From: Halorubrum aidingense JCM 13560
GTDB taxonomy: Archaea > Halobacteriota > Halobacteria > Halobacteriales > Haloferacaceae
Reading direction: 5' to 3'
Length of the DNA: 40,025 nt
Assembly: GCF_000336995.1 (NCBI RefSeq)
Contig: NZ_AOJI01000032.1
Coordinates: 17,149 to 57,173 of the forward strand
The position numbers and the translations under genes are program-made. This document shows, in pieces, positions 1 through 7,733 of the stretch (within the stretch, counting starts at the first letter, position 1; each line of letters starts with the position of its first letter). The notes below the pieces were generated by a model. The model was not told where the DNA came from, ran no database searches, and worked only from the letters and a program-made list of their open reading frames with translations.

Positions 1-924
1 GTGATGGCCCGGCATCGTCGCGGTGACCTCTCGCCGCCGGTCGTCGAGCGCGAACCGGCTCTCACGTCCGAACCAGATCCACACGCCCGCGTTCGGGCTC
101 GTGAGCGGCTCGTCTCGCAAGCTGCTCCGATCGTCGAGGACGCCGACGGTTCCCACGCCGTCACCGTCGCGTCCGCTGCTCCCCTCGGCCGCGTCGTCCG
201 CGGCGAGCGCGTCGAGCGCCTCCGCGGCCTCGACCGCCAGCCGGAGCCCGGTTTCGAGCGCGTCGGTCCCGGCGTCGATCGCGGGCGGTTTCCACACCGC
301 GCGCCACCCCTCGGGCGGCTCCAGGCCGAGTAACTCGACCATCCCCGCGAGCTCCCGGGCGGCGTCGTCGTCTCGGACGTCGACGCGGGTGCCAGACCCC
401 GGTTCGAGCGCGACGAGCCCGCCGCCGGCGCGTAGCTCTCCGGACAGCTCCGGGCGCCGGTCCGTCCAGGGCGCCGCGGACTCGCGGACCTGCACTCGGA
501 CCGCGTCTCCCGTCTCCACGCGGCCGTCGACGCTACCGTAGGGGAGGTATCCCTCCGCGGTCGCGGTGCCGCCGCTGGAGTCTTCGACCCGGAGGTCGAC
601 GACCGCGCCGCCGCCGAGGGTCTCCGATACCTCGCCGTCGAGGACGGCACCCGGTGGGGTCGGATCCGGCCACGCCATCGCGTCGATCCCCACGCCAGTC
701 AACCGGTCGCGCAGCGCGTCGACCGCGTCCGGATCGCCGCTCACGCCGACTCCCTGCCTGTCCGCCGTCGTCGCCACCTCGGCGTCGGGCGGTGCGTTCT
801 CGAACTCGATGTCGAAGCGTCGGCGGATCGGCGGCGACGCGTCGACGACGTCGTAGCCGGCGGCCGACAGCAGTCGTGTGAGCGCGGTCGCGTAGATTCC
901 GCGCACGCGGACGGTCGCGGTCAT
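1..924 (-). CDS. Probable ribonuclease FAU-1 (RNA-binding protein AU-1), partial
   Basis: The first 308 residues of a FAU-1/AU-1 type protein read leftwards; the rest lies outside the window. The family binds AU-rich RNA, and Pyrococcus FAU-1 has been linked to 5S rRNA precursor processing. Visible here are an N-terminal region (about residues 1-90), an S1/OB-like segment (about 95-180, beginning near PPGAVLDGEV) and the linker into the C-terminal DUF402 domain, ending at the family-typical stretch TMPGHH. The ATG at 924 overlaps the TGA of the upstream gene in an ATGA arrangement, so the two are probably cotranscribed and translationally coupled. Family assignment rests on recognising the layout and the TMPGHH segment; the DUF402 domain itself cannot be checked. 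Confidence 0.8.
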   Translation of the reverse strand, partial: MTATVRVRGIYATALTRLLSAAGYDVVDASPPIRRRFDIEFENAPPDAEVATTADRQGVGVSGDPDAVDALRDRLTGVGIDAMAWPDPTPPGAVLDGEVSETLGGGAVVDLRVEDSSGGTATAEGYLPYGSVDGRVETGDAVRVQVRESAAPWTDRRPELSGELRAGGGLVALEPGSGTRVDVRDDDAARELAGMVELLGLEPPEGWRAVWKPPAIDAGTDALETGLRLAVEAAEALDALAADDAAEGSSGRDGDGVGTVGVLDDRSSLRDEPLTSPNAGVWIWFGRESRFALDDRRREVTATMPGHH

Positions 925-1310
925 AGCTCCTCGGGATCGCGCGCGAACCGGACGCGGTCGTGGATCGTCGGCCCCAGCGAGAGCTCGACGAGAACCGGCG
1001 TCTCCCCCGCCGACCGCAGTATCCGACCGCCCTCGATCGGAACGCCCCAGCCGTCGAGCGAGAGGTAGCCCCGGAGGTCGCTCCCGTGAGTGAATACGTC
1101 GATATCGGCGGTCGCGTGCTCCTGTACCGCGGCCGTGCTGTGAGCCAACTCCATGTCCGAGTGGTACGGGCCGTCGGCGGCGAAGAACTCGCGCAGTCGG
1201 TCGGCGTCGTCTGCGACCAGTTCGGCGACGCGGTCGGAAACCGTGGCGATCGCCGCCGCGTCGAGCCCCGCCTCGCGGAGGGCCTGTTGGGTCCGTCCGT
1301 CGAAGTGCAT
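921..1310 (-). CDS. Small conserved haloarchaeal protein (DUF7532-like)
   Basis: A 129-residue acidic soluble protein with no signal peptide or membrane segment. The N-terminal half is a predicted helix pair (residues 1-60), and the C-terminal half is strand-rich and ends VRFARDPEEL. It sits directly upstream of FAU-1 with a 4-bp ATGA overlap, which suggests a shared transcript and perhaps a role in RNA metabolism, although nothing in the sequence shows an activity. The family name is from memory of haloarchaeal annotation and is less certain than the reading frame. The ATG at 1310 is the only sensible start, since upstream extension runs into the region before the next promoter. Confidence 0.75.
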   Translation of the reverse strand: MHFDGRTQQALREAGLDAAAIATVSDRVAELVADDADRLREFFAADGPYHSDMELAHSTAAVQEHATADIDVFTHGSDLRGYLSLDGWGVPIEGGRILRSAGETPVLVELSLGPTIHDRVRFARDPEEL

Positions 1311-1414
1311 ACTCTCACTTCGCGGGCCGCGGTTTCAATCCCATCGGCTCGCGGCGATCGACGAGGGCCGCTCGCCGCCTCGCGACCGCCGCCTCCGGCG
1401 CCGATCCGGACACG

Positions 1415-1421
1415 GCTTAAG
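1415..1421 (+). promoter_or_regulatory. TATA-like box for the PrsW-like gene
   Basis: GCTTAAG lies about 28 bp before the ATG at 1446, the spacing expected of a leaderless haloarchaeal transcript. It supports ATG 1446 over the much longer upstream open frame. Confidence 0.6.
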
Positions 1422-1445
1422 TCGCCGCGGTTCGAACGCGGGTGT

Positions 1446-2456
1446 ATGTCATCCCCGTCGGACCCGATCCAGTCGCGCGCCGACGACGACCGGGACCTCT
1501 ACGACATCGCCACGTGGGAGGAGCGAACCTCCCTCGACGGCCTCTCTGTCGCGCTGTACTGGCTCATCACCCGCTCGACGAAAGCGCTGGTAGTGTTCGT
1601 CGCGCTCGTCGGGCTGCTTCTCATTCTCGGGTCGTTCGGACTCGGGCTCGTCTTCGACCGCACCGTCGCGATGCTCGTCGGGCTGTCCGCCGTCCCGGCG
1701 CTCGGTCTCGCCGCGTACGTCTACGTCTCGGACGTCACGACCGGCGAACCGCTCTCCCTGCTCGTGGCCACGTTTCTCCTCTCCATCCTGACGGCGACGT
1801 TCGCCGCGATCCTCAACAGTCTCGCGCAGCCGTACTTCGAGCCGCTCGGCTTCGTCGGCCTCGTCGTCTTCTTTTTCGTCGTCGTCGGTCCCGTCGAAGA
1901 GACGGTGAAGCTGCTCGCAGTTCGGCTGTACGCGTACACCGACGACCGGTTCGACGCCGTTATCGACGGCGCCGTGTACGGCGCTATCGCCGGATTGGGC
2001 TTCGTCGTTATCGAGAACCTCGTGTACATCGCTCAGACCATCGAACTGGAGGAACTGAACTTCGGTATCGCCGCGCTGGGTGCTGGCGACGGTATCGCTG
2101 CGATCCGGGCGTTAGCCGGCCCGGGCCACGTCATCTACTCGGCGTTCGCCGGCTACTATCTCGGGCTCGCCAAGTTCAACCCGGCCGACCGCGGCCCGAT
2201 CGTGGTGAAGGGGCTCGTTATCGCCGCCGTGATCCACGCGCTGTACAACACGCTTGTCGGCCCGATCACGACTGCGATATCGGCGCTTCTCGGCCTGCCA
2301 CGGCTCGTCGCGCTGTTCCTGTTCGTCGTCGCGTTTCAGGGCGCGTTCGGGTATATCCTCTTGCGGAAGATCTGGCGGTATCGCGACGCGTACCTCGACA
2401 CGCGGGACACGATAGATTCGACGGCGAAGCCGGAACTCACCGAGTTCGAGGACTGA
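1446..2456 (+). CDS. PrsW-family intramembrane metalloprotease
   Basis: A 336-residue polytopic membrane protein of the PrsW group (CPBP-like intramembrane metalloproteases). In Bacillus, PrsW cleaves an anti-sigma factor; the haloarchaeal substrate is unknown. After a charged N-terminus of about 30 residues there are eight or so hydrophobic segments. Three conserved motifs are present: the EE pair at residues 151-152 in PVEETVK, His228 in GHVIYSAF, and His264 in IHALYN, which together supply the presumed metal ligands and catalytic glutamate. The open frame continues upstream to about 960, but that part overlaps the oppositely oriented gene. The start at 1446 is supported by a TATA-like box at 1415-1421. 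It is transcribed divergently from the FAU-1 pair and appears to stand alone. Confidence 0.88.
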   Translation: MSSPSDPIQSRADDDRDLYDIATWEERTSLDGLSVALYWLITRSTKALVVFVALVGLLLILGSFGLGLVFDRTVAMLVGLSAVPALGLAAYVYVSDVTTGEPLSLLVATFLLSILTATFAAILNSLAQPYFEPLGFVGLVVFFFVVVGPVEETVKLLAVRLYAYTDDRFDAVIDGAVYGAIAGLGFVVIENLVYIAQTIELEELNFGIAALGAGDGIAAIRALAGPGHVIYSAFAGYYLGLAKFNPADRGPIVVKGLVIAAVIHALYNTLVGPITTAISALLGLPRLVALFLFVVAFQGAFGYILLRKIWRYRDAYLDTRDTIDSTAKPELTEFED

Positions 2457-2466
2457 CGCCGCCGAC

Positions 2467-3447
2467 TCACTTCGACGCCGAGTCGAGACGCGATCGGTCT
2501 CCGGTTCCTCCCGTGAGCGCGCTCGCGAGCGCTCCCTTAACGACGACTTCGTCGCCGAGATCCGTGAGCCGGACCTCCGGGACGTTAATAAACACCATCT
2601 CCGCGAGCTTCTCGCGGACCGGATCGAGCACCCGTTCGGGGTTGTTGAGCGCCACGGCGCCGCCGACGCTCACCACGAGCGGGGCGTACGCGTGGATGAC
2701 GTTGGCGATCCCCATCGCGTTCCAGTGGGCGATCTGCGCGATGACGTGGTCTGCGAAGGTGTCCTCGCCGGCCGCCTCGAACACGTCGACCGCGGAAAAG
2801 TCCGGGTCCTCGATCGGCAGGACCGTCTCGATCGGGTCCTCCTCGTGAAGCTCTCGGGCGTATTTGGGGATGTTGTTGCCCGAGCAGTCCCCCTCCCAGT
2901 GGCCGTCGAGCCCGCAGCCGCAGGTCATGAAGCCGTGCGGATCGACGGTCATGTGCCCGACCTCCCCGGCGTTGCCGTCCCATCCCGAGAGGACGTTGCC
3001 GTCGACGGCGACGCCGGCACCGATCCCCGAGGAGATCGTGAGGTACACCATGTCGTCGGGGTTGGCCTCGGCGTGGAACCGCTCGCCGATCACGCCCGCG
3101 ACGGTGTCGTTGTGGAGGTGGACCTCGTCGGTGTCGAGTAGCTGTGAGACGGGGCCGACGAGCGGAATCCGCTCGACGGTGTCCGGGAGGTTCGCGGGCC
3201 CCTGCACGACGCCGGCCGCGAGGTCGAGCGGTCCGATAGACCCGATCCCGGCGGCGACGACCGCGGACGGGTCGACGTTCGCCTCGGCGCACGCGCCGCG
3301 AACGACGCTCAATACGGCCTCAGTCACGGCGATCCCGTTCGGTCCGCGGGGGGTCCCCTGTGAGTCACCGCCTAGAACGGTCGCGGTCTCGTCGCCGACG
3401 ACCGCCCGGACGTTCGTCGCGCCGAGGTCGACGCCCACGTAGTACAT
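2467..3447 (-). CDS. glk: ROK-family sugar kinase (glucokinase-like)
   Basis: A 326-residue ROK kinase, the usual length. The N-terminal phosphate loop DLGATN is at residues 7-12, and the catalytic-loop motif HND is at 112-114 (Asp114 is the likely base). The sugar/zinc segment follows: GEVGHM at 161-166 and CGCG at 176-179. The family zinc motif is normally CxCGxxGCxE; here the third Cys position is His182, with Cys188 slightly downstream, so metal binding may use a variant ligand set. It probably phosphorylates glucose or a related hexose with ATP in the cytoplasm. A TACTTAAG box at 3471-3478 lies about 27 bp before the ATG, pointing to a leaderless message. Glucokinase is the commonest haloarchaeal assignment, but substrate specificity cannot be read from sequence. 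Confidence 0.85.
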   Translation of the reverse strand: MYYVGVDLGATNVRAVVGDETATVLGGDSQGTPRGPNGIAVTEAVLSVVRGACAEANVDPSAVVAAGIGSIGPLDLAAGVVQGPANLPDTVERIPLVGPVSQLLDTDEVHLHNDTVAGVIGERFHAEANPDDMVYLTISSGIGAGVAVDGNVLSGWDGNAGEVGHMTVDPHGFMTCGCGLDGHWEGDCSGNNIPKYARELHEEDPIETVLPIEDPDFSAVDVFEAAGEDTFADHVIAQIAHWNAMGIANVIHAYAPLVVSVGGAVALNNPERVLDPVREKLAEMVFINVPEVRLTDLGDEVVVKGALASALTGGTGDRSRLDSASK

Positions 3448-3470
3448 CGGGTAAACGCGCGGACCGGCGT

Positions 3471-3478
3471 TACTTAAG
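3471..3478 (-). promoter_or_regulatory. TATA-like box for the ROK kinase gene
   Basis: Minus-strand CTTAAGTA lies about 27 bp upstream of the ATG at 3447. Confidence 0.6.
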
Positions 3479-3517
3479 CGGGACGCTTTCGGCGATACCG
3501 CACCGTGATCTGCGACC

Positions 3518-3976
3518 TCAGGCCGCCACTTCGCGCACGAACGTCACCGGACACGGCGCCGAGAGGATGACGTCCTGTGCCACGCTCCCGAAGACGGCCT
3601 TTCCGGTCGGCGACCGCTGTCGCCCGCCGACGACCACGCGGTCGGCCTTGACCGCTTCCGCCGCCGCCACGACCTCGCCGGCGTGGTCGCCGACTGCGCC
3701 GCGCACGCTGTAGCTGACTCCCGCGGCGTCCAGCGCCTTCGCGAGCTCGCGGATCGTCGTGTGTCGCTCCGCGACAGCGTCCGGCGTCGACCCCTCGCTC
3801 GTGTCCTCGACGCCGAGTCGCGATCTGACGCCGTCGAACTCGTCGTCCGTGAACACGTGCGTCAACACGACCTCCGCGCCCGCGGGCTCCGCGACCGCGA
3901 TCGCCTCTTTCGCGAGCTGTTCGGTCCGCTTTTCGTCTTCGGTCCCGACCGCAAGCAGTACTGTCTCGATGCTCAT
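3518..3976 (-). CDS. Universal stress protein (UspA family)
   Basis: A 152-residue single-domain Usp, typical of the many haloarchaeal paralogues. The N-terminal strand VLLAVGTE carries the early acidic position, and the C-terminal nucleotide-binding loop VVGGRQRSPTGKAVFGS (residues 115-131) matches the Gly-rich ATP-binding signature of ATP-binding Usps in variant form. It ends in the usual VTFVRE strand. It probably acts as a dimer in stress physiology, but the specific signal is unknown. Minus-strand GGGAAG just before the ATG could be a ribosome binding site; AT-rich TATA-like sequence occurs both near 4000-4006 and at 4030-4045, so a short-leader transcript is plausible. It is 41 bp from the end of the zinc-ribbon pair's downstream spacer and is probably transcribed on its own. 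Confidence 0.88.
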   Translation of the reverse strand: MSIETVLLAVGTEDEKRTEQLAKEAIAVAEPAGAEVVLTHVFTDDEFDGVRSRLGVEDTSEGSTPDAVAERHTTIRELAKALDAAGVSYSVRGAVGDHAGEVVAAAEAVKADRVVVGGRQRSPTGKAVFGSVAQDVILSAPCPVTFVREVAA

Positions 3977-4021
3977 ACTTCCCTTTCGTCGTCTGCACTC
4001 TTAAAGTTGCCGAACTATTAA

Positions 4022-4248
4022 CTCGATTCCGAATAAATTTTTATTTGATCGATCCTGACGTTCTCCGACGCTGTCGCTGACACTCGACGTTGACGAGGCG
4101 GACTCCGGGTCGCATACCAGAAATCGGACCTCCCTGTGTCTGAAGCGACCGTTCCGGTCGCTACGCGCGATTCACACCGATGCTGCGGGACCGGCCCGGT
4201 CGCCCTCGACTGGTGCCGGTCTCGACTGAAACGTAAAAACGGGTCCGC
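4022..4248. other. Intergenic spacer with AT-rich patch
   Basis: No gene is visible. An AT-rich palindrome-like patch (AATAAATTTTTATT, about 4032-4045) stands out in an otherwise GC-rich sequence. It could be a promoter element for the stress protein or the 3' end signal of the upstream zinc-ribbon pair. Confidence 0.4.
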
Positions 4249-4632
4249 TCAGTAGTCGGGGGCGTCGTCTTCGACTTCGCGCTTCAGCGAGTCGCGGCGC
4301 GATTTCGCATCGCGGCCGGTCGCCTCCAGTAAGAATTCGTTCTTCGCGTCGACCGCGTCGGCGGCGGCGTCGGCGTTCCCCTCGGCGATGACGTCCTCGG
4401 CCGGGCGCTCCTCGAAATGCACGGCGAGTTTGTCTTTTTTGCTCCCGTACGTTGCGGCGCCGGCGACGATCCGATCGAACACCGGGTTGTCGGGCTCGCC
4501 GACCACGTACAGCTCGTGGCCCTTCCATTCTTCAGTGCCCGTGATCTCACCGAAGTACTCCTCGATGGATCCTTTCAGGTCGGGCATGCGGTCGTCCAGA
4601 TGCTCGCCGCGTCGCATCTTGTACTCCTTCAT
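4249..4632 (-). CDS. DUF5611-like conserved archaeal protein
   Basis: A 127-residue acidic protein whose segments RRGEHLDDRMPD, PDNPVFDRIVAGAATYGSKK and VHFEERPAEDVIAE match my memory of the haloarchaeal DUF5611 family. Its function is unknown. No membrane segment or metal motif is present. The ATG at 4632 is preferred because the family begins MKEYK and a weak GGTGG lies just upstream; an in-frame GTG at 4674 would add 14 residues. It follows the DUF7093-like zinc-ribbon gene on the same strand with a gap of about 90 bp, so the two may share a transcript. The C-terminus is rich in charged residues (ATGRDAKSRRDSLKRE) and may be a flexible tail. Confidence 0.75.
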   Translation of the reverse strand: MKEYKMRRGEHLDDRMPDLKGSIEEYFGEITGTEEWKGHELYVVGEPDNPVFDRIVAGAATYGSKKDKLAVHFEERPAEDVIAEGNADAAADAVDAKNEFLLEATGRDAKSRRDSLKREVEDDAPDY

Positions 4633-4721
4633 GTCGCCACCGTTCGACAGGGGTGCGTAAACCAGTTTCGTCACGGCGTCTCCGCGGTGCTCGCGTCGCT
4701 TCGGTGCGCGTTCGGCGGCGT

Positions 4722-5903
4722 TCAGATCGGCCGTTCCGTGACGTAGCCGCGTTTGCACTCCGGACAGATGTCGCCCGCGCGCATGGAGTTGCCGTCGGCG
4801 TCGCGGGTCATCTCACACTCCGGACAGTAGTACTCCATCGTCACGTCCGACGTCGACGGCTCCAAATCGGGACTCTCGCCGCGGGTGATTCCGATACCCT
4901 CGTCGGCGGCTGTCTCGCCCGCGTCACCGGCCGCCCAGCCGTCGTCCGACCCGTCGGCTCCGGTGGCGCCGACCGGATCGCGGTCCGGCGCTTCCACGTA
5001 TTCGGCGTCGTCGCCGAGCTCTTCGGGGTTCGCGGCCTCCGGCGTGAGCCCGCCGCCGAACTCGACGCCGCCGCTCCCGTCGCCGTTGCCGACCTCGGCG
5101 CTGAATCCCTCGTCGGCGCCCTCCTGCTCCGGCCACGGCGTCGGCTCGGCACCCGGGGTTTCGTCCTCGTCGACCGCGGGCCACGCTCCCCGCTCTCGGT
5201 CGTCCCCCGCCTCGGCCGTCTCGTCAAGGATGATACCGTCGTCGGTCTCGGCGCGTTCCTCGTCGCCTGTCGGAGCCTCCGTCGTTTCGGCCTCCGGGTA
5301 CTCCGTGTACGCCTCTCCGCCACCCAGCCCGCCGTCGTCGCCCTCGGCGTCCGACGGTCCCGCTTCGAGCAGCTCCGCCCCCTCGTCTTCGGGCGTCGCG
5401 GTCGGGTCGGGCTGCTCGTCGCCCGCGTCGCTCCGGTCGTCGCTCTCTCCGCTCGCCTCGGCGCCTTCGTCAGCGGCGGTGTCTCTCGCGTCGTCCTCGG
5501 CGGCCTCGGGCGCATCGCCGATGATGACGGCGTCGTCACCGTCTGTCTCGGCCGCCGCCGTTCCCACCGCGGCGTCGCTCGTTTCGTCCTGCGACGACGA
5601 ATCGGCGGTCAGACCGTCGGTCTCCGCGGGCTCGACCGCCGCGCTCGAACCCGCCGCGCCCGCTGTCGCATCGGCGGGAGCATCACTCGCTCCCGTCGAT
5701 CCGGTCCTCGCGGTCGTCGCTTCGTCGGTCAGCTGTTCCATCGTCGTCACCTCGGTGTTCTCGCTGACGACCTGCGTCTCGCCGCACCGAGCGCAGGTCT
5801 TCACCTCACTGACGGTCGTGACGACCTCGTTCCCGTCCTCCTCGCGCTCGCGCCGTAGTTCGGGTTCGCCGAAGTCGTGCCCGAGCAGACACCTGAGTCC
5901 CAT
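4722..5903 (-). CDS. DUF7093-like double zinc-ribbon protein with long acidic linker
   Basis: A 393-residue protein with two small Cys clusters separated by about 300 residues of low-complexity acidic sequence rich in Glu, Asp, Ala, Gly, Thr and Ser. The N-terminal cluster is Cys5 plus CARC at 37-40, with His9 nearby. The C-terminal cluster is CPEC and CPEC about 20 residues apart, just before the end, which is a classical zinc ribbon. The ends resemble nucleic-acid or protein-binding ribbons, and the linker is predicted to be disordered. The ATG at 5903 is supported by minus-strand GTTTTTTAC at 5928-5936, about 29 bp upstream; the longer upstream open frame is not credible. Function is unknown, and the linker probably varies in length between species. 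Confidence 0.78.
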   Translation of the reverse strand: MGLRCLLGHDFGEPELRREREEDGNEVVTTVSEVKTCARCGETQVVSENTEVTTMEQLTDEATTARTGSTGASDAPADATAGAAGSSAAVEPAETDGLTADSSSQDETSDAAVGTAAAETDGDDAVIIGDAPEAAEDDARDTAADEGAEASGESDDRSDAGDEQPDPTATPEDEGAELLEAGPSDAEGDDGGLGGGEAYTEYPEAETTEAPTGDEERAETDDGIILDETAEAGDDRERGAWPAVDEDETPGAEPTPWPEQEGADEGFSAEVGNGDGSGGVEFGGGLTPEAANPEELGDDAEYVEAPDRDPVGATGADGSDDGWAAGDAGETAADEGIGITRGESPDLEPSTSDVTMEYYCPECEMTRDADGNSMRAGDICPECKRGYVTERPI

Positions 5904-5927
5904 TATGCTTCTCCTGCGGCGCCGAGG

Positions 5928-5936
5928 GTAAAAAAC
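5928..5936 (-). promoter_or_regulatory. TATA-like box for the zinc-ribbon gene
   Basis: Minus-strand GTTTTTTAC lies about 29 bp before the ATG at 5903 and is AT-rich against a GC-rich background. Confidence 0.55.
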
Positions 5937-6110
5937 GCCCCGTCCAGCGTCCGACGTCCGGCACACGGAGTGGACCGCCCTTCCCGGCATCGATCCGAAA
6001 CCTGTCTCGGGGCCACGCGGTCTGTTGCTCCGTAGGCCTCGACGACGCGCGCGCCGACCTGTCGACGACCCAGTCTCTTTGTGGTTCGGTCGCGTACCAC
6101 CCGATCGTCT

Positions 6111-6425
6111 ATGCCGACCGTATCCTACCAAGGCGAGGAGATCGAGTGTGAGAAGGGCGCCGTGCTCCGCGACGTGCTGAACGAGGCCGGGCTGTCGGTG
6201 TACAACGGGCGGTCCGCGCAGTTCAACTGCCGGGGGATGGGCTCGTGCGGGACCTGCGCCGTCAAAGTCGACGGCGAAGTCAGCGAGCCCGAATTGAAGG
6301 AGAAAGCCCGCCTCTGGTTCCCGCCGCACCACCCGAGCCACGACGTTCGCCTCGCGTGTCAGACCCGCGTCGAAGGCGACGTCGAGGTGACGAAGGGCCG
6401 CGGGCTCTTCGGCCAACACGTCTGA
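6111..6425 (+). CDS. [2Fe-2S] ferredoxin
   Basis: A 104-residue ferredoxin-fold protein with Cys40, Cys46, Cys49 and Cys83, i.e. CX5CX2C followed by a distant fourth Cys, which is the adrenodoxin/plant-type [2Fe-2S] ligand pattern. It is expected to be a small soluble electron carrier. It is shorter than the abundant haloarchaeal ferredoxin, which has an extra acidic N-terminal insertion; that insertion is absent here, so this is a different paralogue. The ATG at 6111 gives a start MPTVSY at the first beta strand; the in-frame GTG at 6081 is less likely. No redox partner gene is adjacent. Confidence 0.87.
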   Translation: MPTVSYQGEEIECEKGAVLRDVLNEAGLSVYNGRSAQFNCRGMGSCGTCAVKVDGEVSEPELKEKARLWFPPHHPSHDVRLACQTRVEGDVEVTKGRGLFGQHV

Positions 6426-6648
6426 GCGGCCGGCTCCGCTGCGTCTTGCGAGTGGTCCCGCGGCTCACGCGTAGCTAACGCGTGGCCGCCGCTGGTCGCC
6501 GACCGTCGTCCGATGGGACGCCGGCGGCGCTCTGTGTTTCGATAACGACCCGCAGCGGACGTGAATCCGGGGTGCGGGCAAAAGTCTCGTTGTCTCGTGT
6601 CAGAGCCGTGTTCGGCGTCAGCCGGACCGACCCACCTATCGGATCGGC

Positions 6649-6843
6649 TTACTGCCGAACGACGTTGGACGCGCGCGGGCCCTTGGGCGAGGACTCGATG
6701 TCGAACTCGAGCTCCTGGCCCTCTTCGAGGTCCGGCCCTTCGACGTCTTCCATGTGGAAGAACACGTCGTCGTCAGCGTCGTCAGTCTCAATAAATCCGT
6801 AGCCGCCAGTGTCGTTGAAGAAATCAACCTTTCCGGTCGCCAT
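6649..6843 (-). CDS. cspA: CspA-type cold shock protein
   Basis: A 64-residue single cold-shock domain, the normal length. RNA-binding motifs are RNP1-like GGYGFIE and RNP2-like VFFHMED, followed by an acidic stretch LEEGQELEF and a C-terminal GPRASNVV. It binds single-stranded nucleic acids and probably acts as an RNA chaperone. The start at 6843 (MATGKVDFF) is the family-standard start. Minus-strand TTTACAC (about 6885-6891) is a possible TATA element that would leave a short 5' leader. It is transcribed divergently from the membrane protein gene at 7090. Confidence 0.92.
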   Translation of the reverse strand: MATGKVDFFNDTGGYGFIETDDADDDVFFHMEDVEGPDLEEGQELEFDIESSPKGPRASNVVRQ

Positions 6844-7059
6844 TGCATCTGAACACATGGCCCGTTCCGGGATAAGGATTGCGAGTGTAAAGTTACCACG
6901 CGTGTAGGCGGACATTTGTTTTGGGTAATGGACGATATCGAGACGATCGGTGACCGTACGGAAGATTCTCCGGACACAGAACGACCGATCCGTCGGTTCC
7001 ACGCGCAACACCCGCCGGACGGATCGATCGGTCCGGCGGGCGAGCCGTCCCCACCGATC

Positions 7060-7066
7060 CTTATTG
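7060..7066 (+). promoter_or_regulatory. TATA-like box deciding the GTG start at 7090
   Basis: CTTATTG is centred about 27 bp before the GTG at 7090. The in-frame stretch before it (from 6916) has poor third-position GC, so it is more likely promoter DNA than coding sequence. Confidence 0.5.
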
Positions 7067-7089
7067 TTCGGCGTCGCGAACCGGTCGTC

Positions 7090-7605
7090 GTGTTCCGAAC
7101 TCTCCGTGAGAACGGCCCGGCCCTGCTCGTCCCGGCCGCGTGGATCGTCGCCGGCGGGGCGGTCCTCGACGTCGTCTCGACGCGCGCGCTGTTCGTCGCA
7201 CACGTGGTCATGAGTCTGCTCCTCGTCGCGTTCGTCGCCGCCTCGTGGCGCGACATGACCGCCGGCGTGCTCCGCGCGTGGAAACTCGTCATCCTCGCGG
7301 GGACGCCCGTCACGCTCGCGGGCGTCGTCGGATTCGCCGCGCCCGGTGGTATCGCGGGAATCTCCGCGGACGTCTTCCTCGCAGTCGCGCTGTACGGGTG
7401 GGCCCTCCTCCCGGCGCCCGCGTTCGTCTACACCGGAGTCCGCGACGCGGTCGCGCCGCGCGCGTACTACTTCGCCGCCGCCTGCTCGGTCGTCGGCGCG
7501 GTCGTCGCCGCGCTCGACGGGGCTCCGGTTGCGGTCGCCGCAGGTCTGTTCGTCGTCGGTGTCGGTCAGACCGCGGGGATCCTCGCGGCGACCGCGTTGT
7601 ACTGA
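7090..7605 (+). CDS. Predicted integral membrane protein of unknown function
   Basis: A 171-residue protein with about five or six transmembrane helices (near residues 11-32, 33-50, 63-83, 90-113, 122-142 and 147-170) and very short loops. No catalytic or metal-binding motif is visible and I do not recognise the family. GTG 7090 is chosen because a TATA-like box sits 24-30 bp upstream. The alternative ATG at 6928 would add a hydrophilic N-terminus of 54 residues with atypical codon use. It is transcribed divergently from cspA and is followed by the HTTM gene on the same strand, which has its own promoter-like sequence. Confidence 0.6.
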   Translation: MFRTLRENGPALLVPAAWIVAGGAVLDVVSTRALFVAHVVMSLLLVAFVAASWRDMTAGVLRAWKLVILAGTPVTLAGVVGFAAPGGIAGISADVFLAVALYGWALLPAPAFVYTGVRDAVAPRAYYFAAACSVVGAVVAALDGAPVAVAAGLFVVGVGQTAGILAATALY

Positions 7606-7672
7606 CGCTCCGCCTCCGTTCCGGCTTTGAGTCGCGGACCGCGCGGGCAAAGCGAACGCCGTCGCCTCCAAC

Positions 7673-7682
7673 AAGTATACAT
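7673..7682 (+). promoter_or_regulatory. TATA-like element upstream of the HTTM gene
   Basis: AAGTATACAT is the only AT-rich patch in the 128-bp gap. It lies about 55 bp before the ATG at 7734, implying a leader of roughly 30 nt. Confidence 0.45.
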
Positions 7683-7733
7683 GGCCAGTGCTCGTGGCTC
7701 GATTCAACCGGCCGCAACGGCCCACCGAATCGC

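Noticed and set aside
960..1445. Upstream open frame continuous with the PrsW-like gene
   Set aside because: It overlaps an oppositely oriented conserved gene and precedes a TATA-like box at 1415; the true start is ATG 1446.
4653..5931. Long open frames antisense to the zinc-ribbon gene
   Set aside because: Low-complexity Ser/Ala/Pro or Arg/Val-rich translations are typical of the antisense of a GC-rich acidic gene.
6916..7089. N-terminal extension of the membrane protein
   Set aside because: Poor third-position GC, contains a TATA-like box, and overlaps the cspA promoter region.
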